The notes under the pieces were generated by a model. That model did no database searches. It saw only the letters and a list, made by a program, of their open reading frames with translations, and was not told where the DNA came from. Below are positions 54,654-64,000 of a stretch of DNA of 64,000 nucleotides, in pieces. The stretch's first letter is position 1; every line of letters starts with the position of its first letter. This DNA comes from Sedimentisphaerales bacterium (GTDB lineage Bacteria; Planctomycetota; Phycisphaerae; Sedimentisphaerales; Anaerohalosphaeraceae): contig JANQGW010000220.1 of assembly GCA_028282905.1 (NCBI GenBank), forward strand, positions 16,013 through 80,012, given 5' to 3'. The translations under genes and the position numbers were made by a program.

Positions 54654-56378
54654 CTATGCCAGCAGCAGTAACAGGCCTAAGCCGACAAACAGCAATGCCA
54701 TGGTCAACTTGGCCAGTACGATATGGCGGCCCAGGAAGCCGCCCAGTGACTGCGAGCTGACACCATAGTACGTAATCACGAAAATCACCACCAGCGGCAG
54801 AATGAACATCAGGTTATAGACGAGCAGATATCCGATCGCATTCAGACGCAGCGTGGAAGATTTCGCGACAAAAATGATGACCGGCAGGTAAATCTGGCCG
54901 GTACAGACCGACTCCAGCAGCGCAACAATCACCCCGACGCTGATAGCGCCTGTCAGCAGGCCGCCGGTGCCCATGCCCACCCGGATCACCTTGTGGATTC
55001 TTGCTTTGATGCCTTTCGGCAGGCCCAGTGTCATGCTTTGGGTGTCTTTGGTCTTGAGGTATTTGAAAAGGTCCAGCAGGCTCCAGCCGGCCAGGATAAA
55101 CGTAAAGACCGCGATAATCAGAGTCACTCGTTCGGTAATACCCTGATCTTTAAAAAAGCTTTTAGCCGCCCCCAGAAGCCCCAGTCCCAACAGCAGGTAT
55201 GTGATAAAAATCGCAAAGGTAAAACCTGTGCCGACGATAATAATCTGGCGTTTGCTTTTGCCGAGATAGGCCAGCATCGAGATAAAAAATACAATGGTTG
55301 TAAACGCACAGGGATTGACACCATCCAGCAACCCGGCGACCGCAATCGCGCCCAGATTGAATTTCTTGAACTGTTCCAGCACTATTGTCTCAGCGGAACC
55401 GGAAGAAGTTTCGGGCTGGGTCTGCGAAGTTTCTGAAGAATCGCCTTCCGGTTCATCTGCAGGTATCTGATTATAAGATACTGTTTCAATTTCGGGGTCT
55501 TTAGGCTCGTTCGTTTCAATCGCACAATCATCACCGGAAAAATCCGATTGTTCACCTTCAATCACCCCTGTCGAGTTATCTTCCCGGGCAGTTTCATCTA
55601 TCACCGGTTCATCCGCAGGCGACTGATCGGATGAGGTCGTTTCAATCTCGGTGTCTTCTGGCTCATTCATATCAACTATCACATCGTCAGACGGAACATT
55701 CGCATCTTCAACTTCAACTCTATCCACAGGGATATCTTTTTGGATGATTTCATCAATTGCCGGGAGATTGGGGTCCTGAGCTTCGTCTTCGACTGGTAGC
55801 GGCTCCCCTTTATTGAGACTTTCGTCGGGCAGAACCGGTGGTGTCGGTGTTGTATCAGGTTCTGATACTTCTGTCGGTATATTGGGGTCTTCAGGCATTT
55901 CCGGCTCAATCGCAATTTCTGCCTCTGCTTCCGGTTCAGGCTTGCCGCTTATCGCTTCAATCAGGACATCTGTCAAGGTTTCAATAATCTTTTTATCACC
56001 GACAATCGATTTTTCGCCAATAAACATCACCGGCGGCGCTGTATCCTTCAGCTCGAATTTCTCCAGATACTTCAGAAGTTTTGCCAGATTCTCAACGGAT
56101 TTATCAATATCATATTTCCTGATATAAATAAAATCCTCCAAATCCAGAACCAACTCCGGCATCGCCTTTTTGACCTTCAGGCATTCATCGCAACTCGCTG
56201 ATGTGAAATAGATGATTTTCACCTTCGCAGGATCATCCGGCTGATCTTCTGGGATTTCAAGACGTTCAAATACAGCCATCGCTTCGTCAGTCTGTTCTGA
56301 TTGTGCCGAAACAACTTCAGCAAACAAAACCGATATCAACAGCAAGCAAAGGATATTCGCCCAATTCTTTTTTCTCAT
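54654..56378 (-). CDS. Thioredoxin-like domain + acidic linker + CcdA/DsbD-like transmembrane domain
   Basis: IIYFTSASCDECLKVKKAMPELV; LGAIAVAGLLDGVNPCAFTTIVFFISMLAYLGKSKRQ. Confidence 0.85.
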   Translation of the reverse strand: MRKKNWANILCLLLISVLFAEVVSAQSEQTDEAMAVFERLEIPEDQPDDPAKVKIIYFTSASCDECLKVKKAMPELVLDLEDFIYIRKYDIDKSVENLAKLLKYLEKFELKDTAPPVMFIGEKSIVGDKKIIETLTDVLIEAISGKPEPEAEAEIAIEPEMPEDPNIPTEVSEPDTTPTPPVLPDESLNKGEPLPVEDEAQDPNLPAIDEIIQKDIPVDRVEVEDANVPSDDVIVDMNEPEDTEIETTSSDQSPADEPVIDETAREDNSTGVIEGEQSDFSGDDCAIETNEPKDPEIETVSYNQIPADEPEGDSSETSQTQPETSSGSAETIVLEQFKKFNLGAIAVAGLLDGVNPCAFTTIVFFISMLAYLGKSKRQIIIVGTGFTFAIFITYLLLGLGLLGAAKSFFKDQGITERVTLIIAVFTFILAGWSLLDLFKYLKTKDTQSMTLGLPKGIKARIHKVIRVGMGTGGLLTGAISVGVIVALLESVCTGQIYLPVIIFVAKSSTLRLNAIGYLLVYNLMFILPLVVIFVITYYGVSSQSLGGFLGRHIVLAKLTMALLFVGLGLLLLLA

Positions 56379-56396
56379 CGGCTCCCCCTATCTGTG

Positions 56397-57524
56397 TTAT
56401 ATTTCGTCAAGGCAGGATTTCAATTCGTTGCAGACCAGCTCGACATCGCTTGCGGACAGGTTATTGTGGAACGGCAGCGCGATGGTGCCTTTGCAGACCG
56501 AGTCGGTCACCGGCATGTCGCCCTCTTTACAACCGAACTCTTCTGCGATAAACGGCTGCAGGTGCACCGGCGGGAAATAATTGCTGACCTGAATACCGCG
56601 GTCGAGCATCTTTTTCAAAAGTGTATTTCGCTGCTCCTGCGTATAATTTTCAGTTAGACGCGGTACAAACACAAACCAGCTCATCCGGCTGTTTTCCGGA
56701 GCTTTCGGAACAATCAGACGCTCGTCATCGCCCAGCAGTTGCAGGTACATCGCGGCGACTTTGGCCCGTTTTTCGATAAACTCCTCAATTCGCGATAACT
56801 GCACAATCCCCAGCGCACAGTTAATATCGCTGAGGCGATAGTTAAAGCCAAGCCGCTGATGGGCGAGCCATCCGCCGCCGCGACCGCGGCCCTGATTACG
56901 CATGGAAACGCACAATTCGGCCAGGTCATCGTCATCGGTCAAAACGACGCCACCCTCGCCGGTAGTCATCTGCTTATTGGGATAAAACGCGAAAGCACTC
57001 ATTTTGCCGAATGTGCCGATTTTTCTGCCGTCCAACGTCGAACCCAGCGCTTCGCAACTGTCTTCCAGTACGGTCAGGTTATGTTTTTCGGCGATTTCAC
57101 AAATTTTATCAATGCCCGCGGGATTGCCGAAGACTTCAACCGGGATAATCGCCTTCGTTCTTTCCGTAATCTTTTCCTCGATTTTCGAGGGGTCCATGTT
57201 CATCGTAACCGGGTCGATATCCACAAAGACCGGCGTGGCACCGACCATCATCGGAACTGTGACTGAACAAATGAATGTGAATGGAGTCACAAGGATTTCG
57301 TCCCCCGGTCCCCATCCCATGGCTCTGGCACACAAATAAAGGCCGCTGGTACCGCTGTTGACAGAAATCGCGTGTTTGACGCCGATATATTCCTCGAATC
57401 CCTGCTCAAATTCGCGGACTTTCGGGCCTAAAGACAAATTCGGCGTTCGCAGTACCTGGCAAACCGCCTCGATTTCCGCTTCTGTAATATCCGGACACGC
57501 TAAATTGACTCTCATTTCCATCAC
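56397..57524 (-). CDS. DegT/DnrJ/EryC1 family PLP-dependent aminotransferase
   Basis: LVTPFTFICSVTVPMMVGATPVFVDID; LEDSCEALGSTLDGRKIGTFGKMSAFAFYPNKQMTTGEGG. Confidence 0.93.
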   Translation of the reverse strand: MMEMRVNLACPDITEAEIEAVCQVLRTPNLSLGPKVREFEQGFEEYIGVKHAISVNSGTSGLYLCARAMGWGPGDEILVTPFTFICSVTVPMMVGATPVFVDIDPVTMNMDPSKIEEKITERTKAIIPVEVFGNPAGIDKICEIAEKHNLTVLEDSCEALGSTLDGRKIGTFGKMSAFAFYPNKQMTTGEGGVVLTDDDDLAELCVSMRNQGRGRGGGWLAHQRLGFNYRLSDINCALGIVQLSRIEEFIEKRAKVAAMYLQLLGDDERLIVPKAPENSRMSWFVFVPRLTENYTQEQRNTLLKKMLDRGIQVSNYFPPVHLQPFIAEEFGCKEGDMPVTDSVCKGTIALPFHNNLSASDVELVCNELKSCLDEI

Positions 57525-57666
57525 AATTGGCCTTAAATCATGTGTTATTAAAGACTGCTATTATACACATTCCTTCTCCAATCTCCAAATCAAATCCATG
57601 CAAGACGTCCACATATTAAAGACGGAACGCATCCCTTATGCTGGTTTCTGGAAAAGTATATTAAGA

Positions 57667-57708
57667 GTCATTCTGTGTCCGCTGGATTCCCGCCTTCGCG
57701 GGAATGAC
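57667..57708. repeat. Palindromic dispersed-type repeat (GTCATTC...ATTCCCGCCTTCGCGGGAATGAC)
   Basis: 8-bp perfect stem ATTCCCGC/GCGGGAAT around CTTC; outer GTCATTC/GAATGAC. Confidence 0.75.
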
Positions 57709-57793
57709 AAACTTCGCGGCATAGCAAAACGCACAGGGAGGACGTCAGATTCAATACTATAAAAAGACTAATCGATGATACAGTGCTAAGCTG

Positions 57794-58768
57794 TTAACGG
57801 GCTTTCCAGCACGCCACCTTGTGATCGGCACCCTCAAGTGTCTGGACCTCTTCTTTACACCGCTCTTCAGCCAGCGGACACCGCGGGTGGAACGGACAGC
57901 CTGATGGCGGATTGGACGGGCTGGGGACTTCGCCGCCCAAAACAATCCGCTTCTTATCCTTGTTGGGAATCGGCTCCGGAATCGCACTGAGCAGTGCCTG
58001 TGTGTACGGATGCAATGGATTGTCATACAATGTATCACGGTCGGCATATTCGACTATCCGGCCCAGATACATCACCGCGACATAATCGCTGATATGCTCA
58101 ACCACCGCCAGGTCATGCGCCACAAACAGATACGTCAGACCCAACTCGGCCTGTAAATCCTGCATCAGATTAATAATTTGCGATTGGATAGAAACATCCA
58201 GCGCACTGACCGGCTCATCACAGATAATGAATTTTGGCTCTAATGCCAACGCCCGGGCGATACCGATACGCTGACGCTGGCCGCCTGAAAATTCGTGCGG
58301 ATAGCGATTTAAGTGCTGAACCGACAGGCCCACTTTTTCAATCAGATTCGCGACACGGTCACGACGGTCCTTGCCGGACGCGACACGGTGAACGGTCATT
58401 GCTTCGCCGACAATGCTCTCGACGGTCATACGGGGATTCAGCGAACCGTACGGATCCTGAAACATCATCTGAATTTCACGACGCATCTGCTTGATCTGCC
58501 CTGCCGTTGTAAAGGCGAACATCTCTTCCCCGTCAAACGAGAAGCTACCGTCCGTCTTGGGAATCAACCGCATCATGGTTCGACCGACGGTGGTTTTTCC
58601 GCAGCCGCTCTCGCCGACCAGGCCCAGTGTCTTACCTTCTTCAATTGAGAAACTGACGCCGTCAACGGCCTTGACATGACCCACTGTTTTGTTCAGAAGG
58701 CCGGCGCGAATCGGAAAATGCGTCTTCAAATCCTTCACTTCAACCAGATTTTTTTTCGCGTCGCTCAT
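57794..58768 (-). CDS. oppF: Oligopeptide/dipeptide ABC transporter ATP-binding protein
   Basis: [40 protein letters not shown]-terminal [15 protein letters not shown]. Confidence 0.92.
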   Translation of the reverse strand: MSDAKKNLVEVKDLKTHFPIRAGLLNKTVGHVKAVDGVSFSIEEGKTLGLVGESGCGKTTVGRTMMRLIPKTDGSFSFDGEEMFAFTTAGQIKQMRREIQMMFQDPYGSLNPRMTVESIVGEAMTVHRVASGKDRRDRVANLIEKVGLSVQHLNRYPHEFSGGQRQRIGIARALALEPKFIICDEPVSALDVSIQSQIINLMQDLQAELGLTYLFVAHDLAVVEHISDYVAVMYLGRIVEYADRDTLYDNPLHPYTQALLSAIPEPIPNKDKKRIVLGGEVPSPSNPPSGCPFHPRCPLAEERCKEEVQTLEGADHKVACWKAR

Positions 58769-58794
58769 TGTCTATTTCTACATGCAATATGTTG

Positions 58795-59796
58795 TCATTT
58801 TGTTTCGGTGTACCCTTCCGCGTGCCAGCAGGCCACCTGCCGGCCGGGCGTGACCTCTTTCAGCGGCGGTTCCTGTGTACGGCACTTAGTATCTTTACAG
58901 CCAATCGGGCAGCGCGTATGGAACTTACAGCCTGACGGGAAATTCAGCGGATTCGGGACGTTTCCGCCAATCACGTCAAGGCGTTCTTTCTTTTCGCCCA
59001 GCCGCGGCAACGATTGTAATAGGCCCTGCGTATAAGGATGCAGCGGATTGTTGAACACGTTCTTGGCCGTACCGGTTTCCACCACACGGGAAGCGTACAT
59101 CACGACCACGTCGTCAGCATTTTCTGCCACGACGCCGAGGTCGTGAGTAATCATCATAATACTCATGCCGTTTTGTCGCTGGAGATCACGCAGCAAATCC
59201 AGAATCTGAGCCTGAATCGTCACGTCCAGTGCCGTTGTCGGCTCATCGGCAATCAGCAGTGACGGCGAGCAGCACAGCGACATGGCAATCATCACGCGCT
59301 GTCGCATTCCACCACTCATCTGGTGCGGATACTCCCGAACGCGCCGTTCGGGGTCGGCGATCCCGACCTTTTTCATCATATCAATCGCGATATCCCACGC
59401 CTGATCGGCCTTGTCCTTCTGGTGCAGTTTGACCGCCTCAACGATCTGGTTGCCCACGGTGAAGACCGGGTTCAGACTGGTCATCGGTTCCTGGAAAATC
59501 ATCGCAATGTCGTTGCCGCGAATTTCGCGCATCCGTTCATCGGTTGCCTCCAGTAGTGCTTCACCATCAAAGATGATTTCACCGCCGACAATCTTGCCGG
59601 GCGGCCATGGGATCAACTGCATTACAGACATGGCGGTCACACTCTTGCCGCAGCCACTTTCGCCAACGACCGCCAGCGTCTTGCCGCGGGCAATATCGTA
59701 ACTGACATCCTGAACGGCCTTGACGACGCCCTGTTCGGTAAAGAAATGGGTCGTCAGGTTCCGTATGGATAATAAATTATCGCCGTTTTGTGTCAT
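58795..59796 (-). CDS. oppD: Oligopeptide/dipeptide ABC transporter ATP-binding protein
   Basis: [47 protein letters not shown]. Confidence 0.92.
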   Translation of the reverse strand: MTQNGDNLLSIRNLTTHFFTEQGVVKAVQDVSYDIARGKTLAVVGESGCGKSVTAMSVMQLIPWPPGKIVGGEIIFDGEALLEATDERMREIRGNDIAMIFQEPMTSLNPVFTVGNQIVEAVKLHQKDKADQAWDIAIDMMKKVGIADPERRVREYPHQMSGGMRQRVMIAMSLCCSPSLLIADEPTTALDVTIQAQILDLLRDLQRQNGMSIMMITHDLGVVAENADDVVVMYASRVVETGTAKNVFNNPLHPYTQGLLQSLPRLGEKKERLDVIGGNVPNPLNFPSGCKFHTRCPIGCKDTKCRTQEPPLKEVTPGRQVACWHAEGYTETK

Positions 59797-59797
59797 A

Positions 59798-60850
59798 TTA
59801 ATCCACCCTCAGTTTCGGATCCAGGCAGTCCCGCAATGCGTCGCCGAAGATATTTAATGCCAATGAAATAAAGAACACCGCCAGTGTCGCGGCGGTCATT
59901 TCCCACCAGACGTCACGGGCCAGTTCCGTTCGGGCCGCGTCAATCATGCCGCCCCAACTGGGCTTATCCGTTTCGCCAAGGCCCAAAAAGCTCAGGATGA
60001 CTTCGGCCTGAATAAAGCCGACAAATCGCAGGGAAAAGTTAATAATGATAATGTGGAAAACGTTCGGCAGCAGGTGGAAGAAAATAATCCGCATATCGGA
60101 ACAGCCCATCGCCCTTGCCGCCAGCACATATTCACTTTCCTTCCGCTTGATCACTTCACCACGAATCAGACGGCAAATACCGACCCAACTGGTCAGCCCC
60201 ATTGCCAGATAAACGGCGGTCGCACCTCTGAGCGGTATACCAAAAACAGTCTTGCCCTTGAGAACCAAGGCAAAGGCCATTAAGAGAATCAGATATGGAA
60301 TCGTCGCCAGCGTTGTATAGAGCCAAACAATAATATCATCGGTCTTGCCGCGGTAGTAGCCGGCGATGGCCCCCAGTGGCACACCGATCAGCAGGCTGAT
60401 AAACGACGCGCAAACCGCCACGGTAATCGACGTTTTGGCCCCGTAAAGGGTTTTCCGCCAAGTGGACTGACCCAAAAAGTCTGTCCCGAAAGACGTCCAA
60501 CCGGTCTCTTCGGTATCTGAATCTTCCGGTGTCCAGGTAAATTGTCCCGGTTCTTCGGACCATAGGCTCTTCCAGACAGGCGGTGCATACGACGGACCTA
60601 CGGACTCTTTCCAACGGAACGCCGGAATGCCTTGATAGCCCTTTTCGCCAAATGATTCTTTCAACTGTTCATCGACAAAGATCACGCCGGCCAGCACAAA
60701 ATAGAGCATTACGATGAAAAAACATACCATCGCAAATCTGCGTTTGCGCAGGCGGCGAATCGCGTCGGACCAGAGACTGCGGCCTTTGATCGGTTTCGGG
60801 GCCGTTTTGGTTGTTGGTGTTGAATTACTCAAATTTAACCCTCGGATCAA
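59798..60850 (-). CDS. oppC: Oligopeptide ABC transporter permease (OppC-type)
   Basis: [48 protein letters not shown]; alternative TTG start at 60832. Confidence 0.9.
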   Translation of the reverse strand: MIRGLNLSNSTPTTKTAPKPIKGRSLWSDAIRRLRKRRFAMVCFFIVMLYFVLAGVIFVDEQLKESFGEKGYQGIPAFRWKESVGPSYAPPVWKSLWSEEPGQFTWTPEDSDTEETGWTSFGTDFLGQSTWRKTLYGAKTSITVAVCASFISLLIGVPLGAIAGYYRGKTDDIIVWLYTTLATIPYLILLMAFALVLKGKTVFGIPLRGATAVYLAMGLTSWVGICRLIRGEVIKRKESEYVLAARAMGCSDMRIIFFHLLPNVFHIIIINFSLRFVGFIQAEVILSFLGLGETDKPSWGGMIDAARTELARDVWWEMTAATLAVFFISLALNIFGDALRDCLDPKLRVD

Positions 60851-61829
60851 CCCATGCGTAACAAATGTCCGTCAACAACGTAAATATCACGATCAGCAAT
60901 GCCATCATAAAGGTCATTGCATTCAGTACAAAGAAATCACGCCCGGCAATCGACTCGACCATCAGGTAGCCTAAGCCCGGGATGCCGAAAAAGCGTTCCA
61001 ACAGCAGCGAACCTAAGACCAGCCGCGGCAGAGACATGACTACGTTGGTTACAATCGGAATCATCGCATTTTTAAGCACATGCTTGAACAGTACCACGCG
61101 AGCGGTCAGGCCCTTGGCAAACGCCGTTCGTACATAGTCGCTGCGGATCTCATCCAGCATGACGGTACGATAGAACCGCAATCCCGGCCCCAAACTAGCG
61201 ACGATGCCAATGAGAATCGGAAGAATCACACTAAATGACATTGGCTCGGTGGGATTGTAATAAATGGGGAATAAGTCCAGCTTATAGGCAAAGATATACT
61301 GGCCGAAAATAATGAAACTCAGGTACGGCACGCTCATCAGAATCACGCATAAGACGACCGTCCCAAAGTCCCAGGCCGTGCCCCGCAAAAAGGCGACTGC
61401 CAGTGCCAGACTGATCGTAATGATCAACGATGCGATAAACATCGGTACTGTCAGCGATAGTGACGGGCCGACACCCTGGAGAATCTTTTCGCTGATTTTC
61501 TGACGGTCCATCGCCCGCCCGAAATTAAACGTAACCGCATTTTTGAAATGCCGCAGAAACTGACTGCCTTCAAAAAATGATTTCATGCCCGCCTTAAAAC
61601 CGTCTTCTTTGAAGCTCTCTCTGACCGGGGCCATCTCGACTTTGAAATAAGGCTTGTCGAACCCGTATTCAGCACGAATCTCGGCAACTGTTTCGGCATC
61701 AGCATTTTTACCGGCAATCTGCTGAGAAATGTCGCCTCCAATCACCGTGAACAACACGAATGTAATCAGCAAAACGCCAACAACAATCGGTATCATATAG
61801 AGCAATCTGCGTATAATATAGGCTGTCAT
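60825..61829 (-). CDS. oppB: Oligopeptide ABC transporter permease (OppB-type)
   Basis: MTAYIIRRLLYMIPIVVGVLLITFVLF; DYVRTAFAKGLTARVVLFKHVLKNAMIPIVT. Confidence 0.92.
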   Translation of the reverse strand: MTAYIIRRLLYMIPIVVGVLLITFVLFTVIGGDISQQIAGKNADAETVAEIRAEYGFDKPYFKVEMAPVRESFKEDGFKAGMKSFFEGSQFLRHFKNAVTFNFGRAMDRQKISEKILQGVGPSLSLTVPMFIASLIITISLALAVAFLRGTAWDFGTVVLCVILMSVPYLSFIIFGQYIFAYKLDLFPIYYNPTEPMSFSVILPILIGIVASLGPGLRFYRTVMLDEIRSDYVRTAFAKGLTARVVLFKHVLKNAMIPIVTNVVMSLPRLVLGSLLLERFFGIPGLGYLMVESIAGRDFFVLNAMTFMMALLIVIFTLLTDICYAWVDPRVKFE

Positions 61830-61831
61830 AG

Positions 61832-63703
61832 TTATTTCTTTTCTTTGAGTTCTTTGAGACGTTCCTTATACCCGCTGCGCTGGACCTCGTCAACCTTTCT
61901 ATACTTATTTAATCCATAGGAATAGACATGAGGCTTGTAATTCTCATACCACCCGTGAGCCAACGCATAGGAGACACGATGGCTGATAAAAACAGCAGGA
62001 TAATCATCCAGAATCATCCGTTCCATTTTCCGGTAAAGTTCCAGACGCTCTTCGCTCGGAAGCATCACTTCAGCCTTGTCATGAAGGGCATCTATTTCAG
62101 AATTGGAATAAAAGAAGGCATTACCGCCATTGGGGGCATGGTACTTGGTCACAAACATCTTCAGAAAATCAATCGCGTCCGGGTAACCGGCGCTGACACC
62201 GCTAAAGAACAACTGTAAGTCCCCGTTGACCATCTTGTCCAGATAGGTCGGCCAGTCCATGTATTCAACATTCAGTTCCAACCCGACTTTCGAAAACAGC
62301 CGCTGAGCATACTGGCCGGATTGGCGGTTAAACGTATCGGTCCCCGGCATCGACAGTGTCAGCGGCGGAATCGGCCCGCCGTGGACTTCCTCAGCCTCTT
62401 TAAGCAGTTCACGAGCCTCTTGTGGATCATATTTGGAATAATCATACTTGTGAATATCAGCGTCATAAGAGTCCAGACCCGGCGCCACAAAACCGTGGGC
62501 GACATGGCCGCGACCGTTGTTGAACAGGTCGATATATCGCTCGCGGTTATAGGCTCGGCAAATCGCCTTTCGAAGCGGCTTGTTTTTGCCCAGAACCGGA
62601 TCTTTCATATTAAAGCCAATCCAGAACACGGATGGGTCGTTAAATTTCTTCAACGCAACACCACGTCCGATCATTTCATCATTCAGTTCGTGTGTCTGGA
62701 CGTTAATTGTACCATCGAAGTTGTCTTTGAAAATGCCCATGCTGTCGAACTCGCCCCGCATAAACAACAACCATGCCGGCTGAGTTTCCTGAATCACCCG
62801 CCAGACCACGCGATCCGCAAACGGAATCGGCTTTCCGGCATCTTCCAGCAAGCCTGCTTCGCGGTCCCCCGGTGAACCTTCACTTGGGTATAACTCACCC
62901 CGCCAGTTTTCATTGCGCACCAGTTCGACATAACAGCCCCGCCGCCATGCTTTCAGGCGAAACGGGCCAGTTCCGACCGGATGTTGAATAATATCCTCCT
63001 TATAGTAATCAATCGCTTCATGCGGAATTGGTGACGTCATCGTATCCGTAAGAGCCGCATCGATAATCTGCGGCCACGGCTTGATCAGTTTAATTTGCAG
63101 AGTATGATTATCCAGTGCCTTGAAACCCTCAATCTCGCGGCTGTAATCAACATCCCATTCCTTTGTACCTTTGAAGGTCTTGGTATAGTCTCGAAAATTA
63201 TCCAGACCGATGATTTTGTCCTTAAAGCTCGCCCAGTTGCGACTCTTGGTTTTGACATTCGCGATCCGCTTAATAGCATACACAAAATCTCGAGCTGTCA
63301 GTTCACGGCCCTTGCCGTCAGGAAAACACGGATCGTCCTGAAAGCGGACGCCCTTCTTGATGCGAATAGTGTAGGTTAAGTTATCATCGCTAATTTCCGG
63401 AAGCCCATCAGCCAAAAGCGGCGTGATTTCATACGGCCGTTTAAGGGCATGATACCGGTAAAGAGATTCATACATCTCCGCACCGACAGACATGGAATAC
63501 ACATCACGCATATCACACGGGTCCAGAGTTCGCAGCTTGGACAACATGCAGCGGCGAAGGACCATACCTTCGTCTTCGGTCGGGACGTCTTTCTTCGCAC
63601 ACCCTGCCGGCAGGCACACCATCAGGCACATCGCCAGCAACAGGCCCCACCCGGAATGTTTCTGTAAAAAGCCGGTTCGATTAAAATTGTTGCTTGTAGT
63701 CAT
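61832..63703 (-). CDS. Peptide ABC transporter substrate-binding lipoprotein
   Basis: LLLAMCLMVCLPAGCAKK lipobox; SBP_bac_5-like TYTIRIKKGVRFQDDPCFPDGKGRELTARDFVYAIKRI. Confidence 0.9.
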   Translation of the reverse strand: MTTSNNFNRTGFLQKHSGWGLLLAMCLMVCLPAGCAKKDVPTEDEGMVLRRCMLSKLRTLDPCDMRDVYSMSVGAEMYESLYRYHALKRPYEITPLLADGLPEISDDNLTYTIRIKKGVRFQDDPCFPDGKGRELTARDFVYAIKRIANVKTKSRNWASFKDKIIGLDNFRDYTKTFKGTKEWDVDYSREIEGFKALDNHTLQIKLIKPWPQIIDAALTDTMTSPIPHEAIDYYKEDIIQHPVGTGPFRLKAWRRGCYVELVRNENWRGELYPSEGSPGDREAGLLEDAGKPIPFADRVVWRVIQETQPAWLLFMRGEFDSMGIFKDNFDGTINVQTHELNDEMIGRGVALKKFNDPSVFWIGFNMKDPVLGKNKPLRKAICRAYNRERYIDLFNNGRGHVAHGFVAPGLDSYDADIHKYDYSKYDPQEARELLKEAEEVHGGPIPPLTLSMPGTDTFNRQSGQYAQRLFSKVGLELNVEYMDWPTYLDKMVNGDLQLFFSGVSAGYPDAIDFLKMFVTKYHAPNGGNAFFYSNSEIDALHDKAEVMLPSEERLELYRKMERMILDDYPAVFISHRVSYALAHGWYENYKPHVYSYGLNKYRKVDEVQRSGYKERLKELKEKK

Positions 63704-64000
63704 CGCGTTCTTTTGCATCGATCTTGTAATATTTCAGATAACCATACCCCGTAGCATCGGGATGGTATGCTTCCGGCTTGACATTGTCAAGACATTTATG
63801 GTGAATGATGTAACTTTCTCGATGATAGGTAAAAGCGGCCGGCATTTCCCGCACCAGAATCCGCTGCGCCTGGCGGTAAAGCTCGGTCCGCTCGGGGCAA
63901 TCCTGCATTTTTGAGGCCTTTTCAAAGATCGCGTCGTACTCATCATTCCGAAAGTTGGTGCTGTTCGGCTGGGGGATACTTTTGCTGTAAAAGACCTGCA
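63681..64000 (-). CDS. Second peptide ABC transporter substrate-binding protein, C-terminal part (runs off window end)
   Basis: QVFYSKSIPQPNSTNFRNDEYDAIFEKASKMQDCPERTELYRQAQRILVREMPAAFTYHRES; SBP_bac_5 C-terminus; overlaps next gene start by ~23 bp. Confidence 0.85.
   Translation of the reverse strand, partial: QVFYSKSIPQPNSTNFRNDEYDAIFEKASKMQDCPERTELYRQAQRILVREMPAAFTYHRESYIIHHKCLDNVKPEAYHPDATGYGYLKYYKIDAKERDDYKQQF

Noticed and set aside
1-64000. tRNA, rRNA, tmRNA genes or intact IS/prophage
   Set aside because: No cloverleaf, rRNA, transposase, integrase or phage structural motifs recognised by reading; not exhaustively searchable without tools.

Overview
The window reads as a bacterial chromosome segment of planctomycete (Phycisphaerae-like) character. 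Support: PEP-CTERM and dockerin-type secreted proteins, DUF1680/GH127 enzymes, FecR/ECF pairs, many type-II pseudopilins, and a Ser/Thr kinase with a TM2 domain. About 45 credible CDSs are called, mostly on the minus strand. Main blocks: (i) housekeeping genes at 0-9 kb (PurS-PurL N-terminus, tyrA, accA, rpiB, a Sua5-LMW-PTP fusion, aceE); (ii) sulfatase plus a sigma/kinase/FHA signalling cluster at 9-18.5 kb; (iii) a carbohydrate-utilisation locus at 18.7-45.7 kb (CotH/lamin-tail giant, two GH127, GH63-like, LamG/PEP-CTERM paralogues, pseudopilins, FecR + ECF sigma, GH2, UroD-like, XylR/AraC regulator); (iv) tsaE-thiL-argH with an inserted S23-type four-helix-bundle cassette; (v) an accessory stretch at 49-54.6 kb (DUF3800, DUF4062, ECF sigma + HEAT protein) rich in short-period repeats; (vi) DsbD-like, DegT and an oligopeptide ABC transporter. 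The most interesting unexplained signals are non-coding: a family of degenerate 8-bp tandem arrays, two of which flank the S23 gene in inverted orientation; several separate 7-bp and 21-bp arrays; a 166-bp near-perfect palindromic MITE-like element; a duplicated ~97-bp palindromic element flanking a small gene; and a compact candidate sRNA with a consensus-like promoter, operator-like palindrome and intrinsic terminator. All family assignments come from reading motifs; no database search was run.
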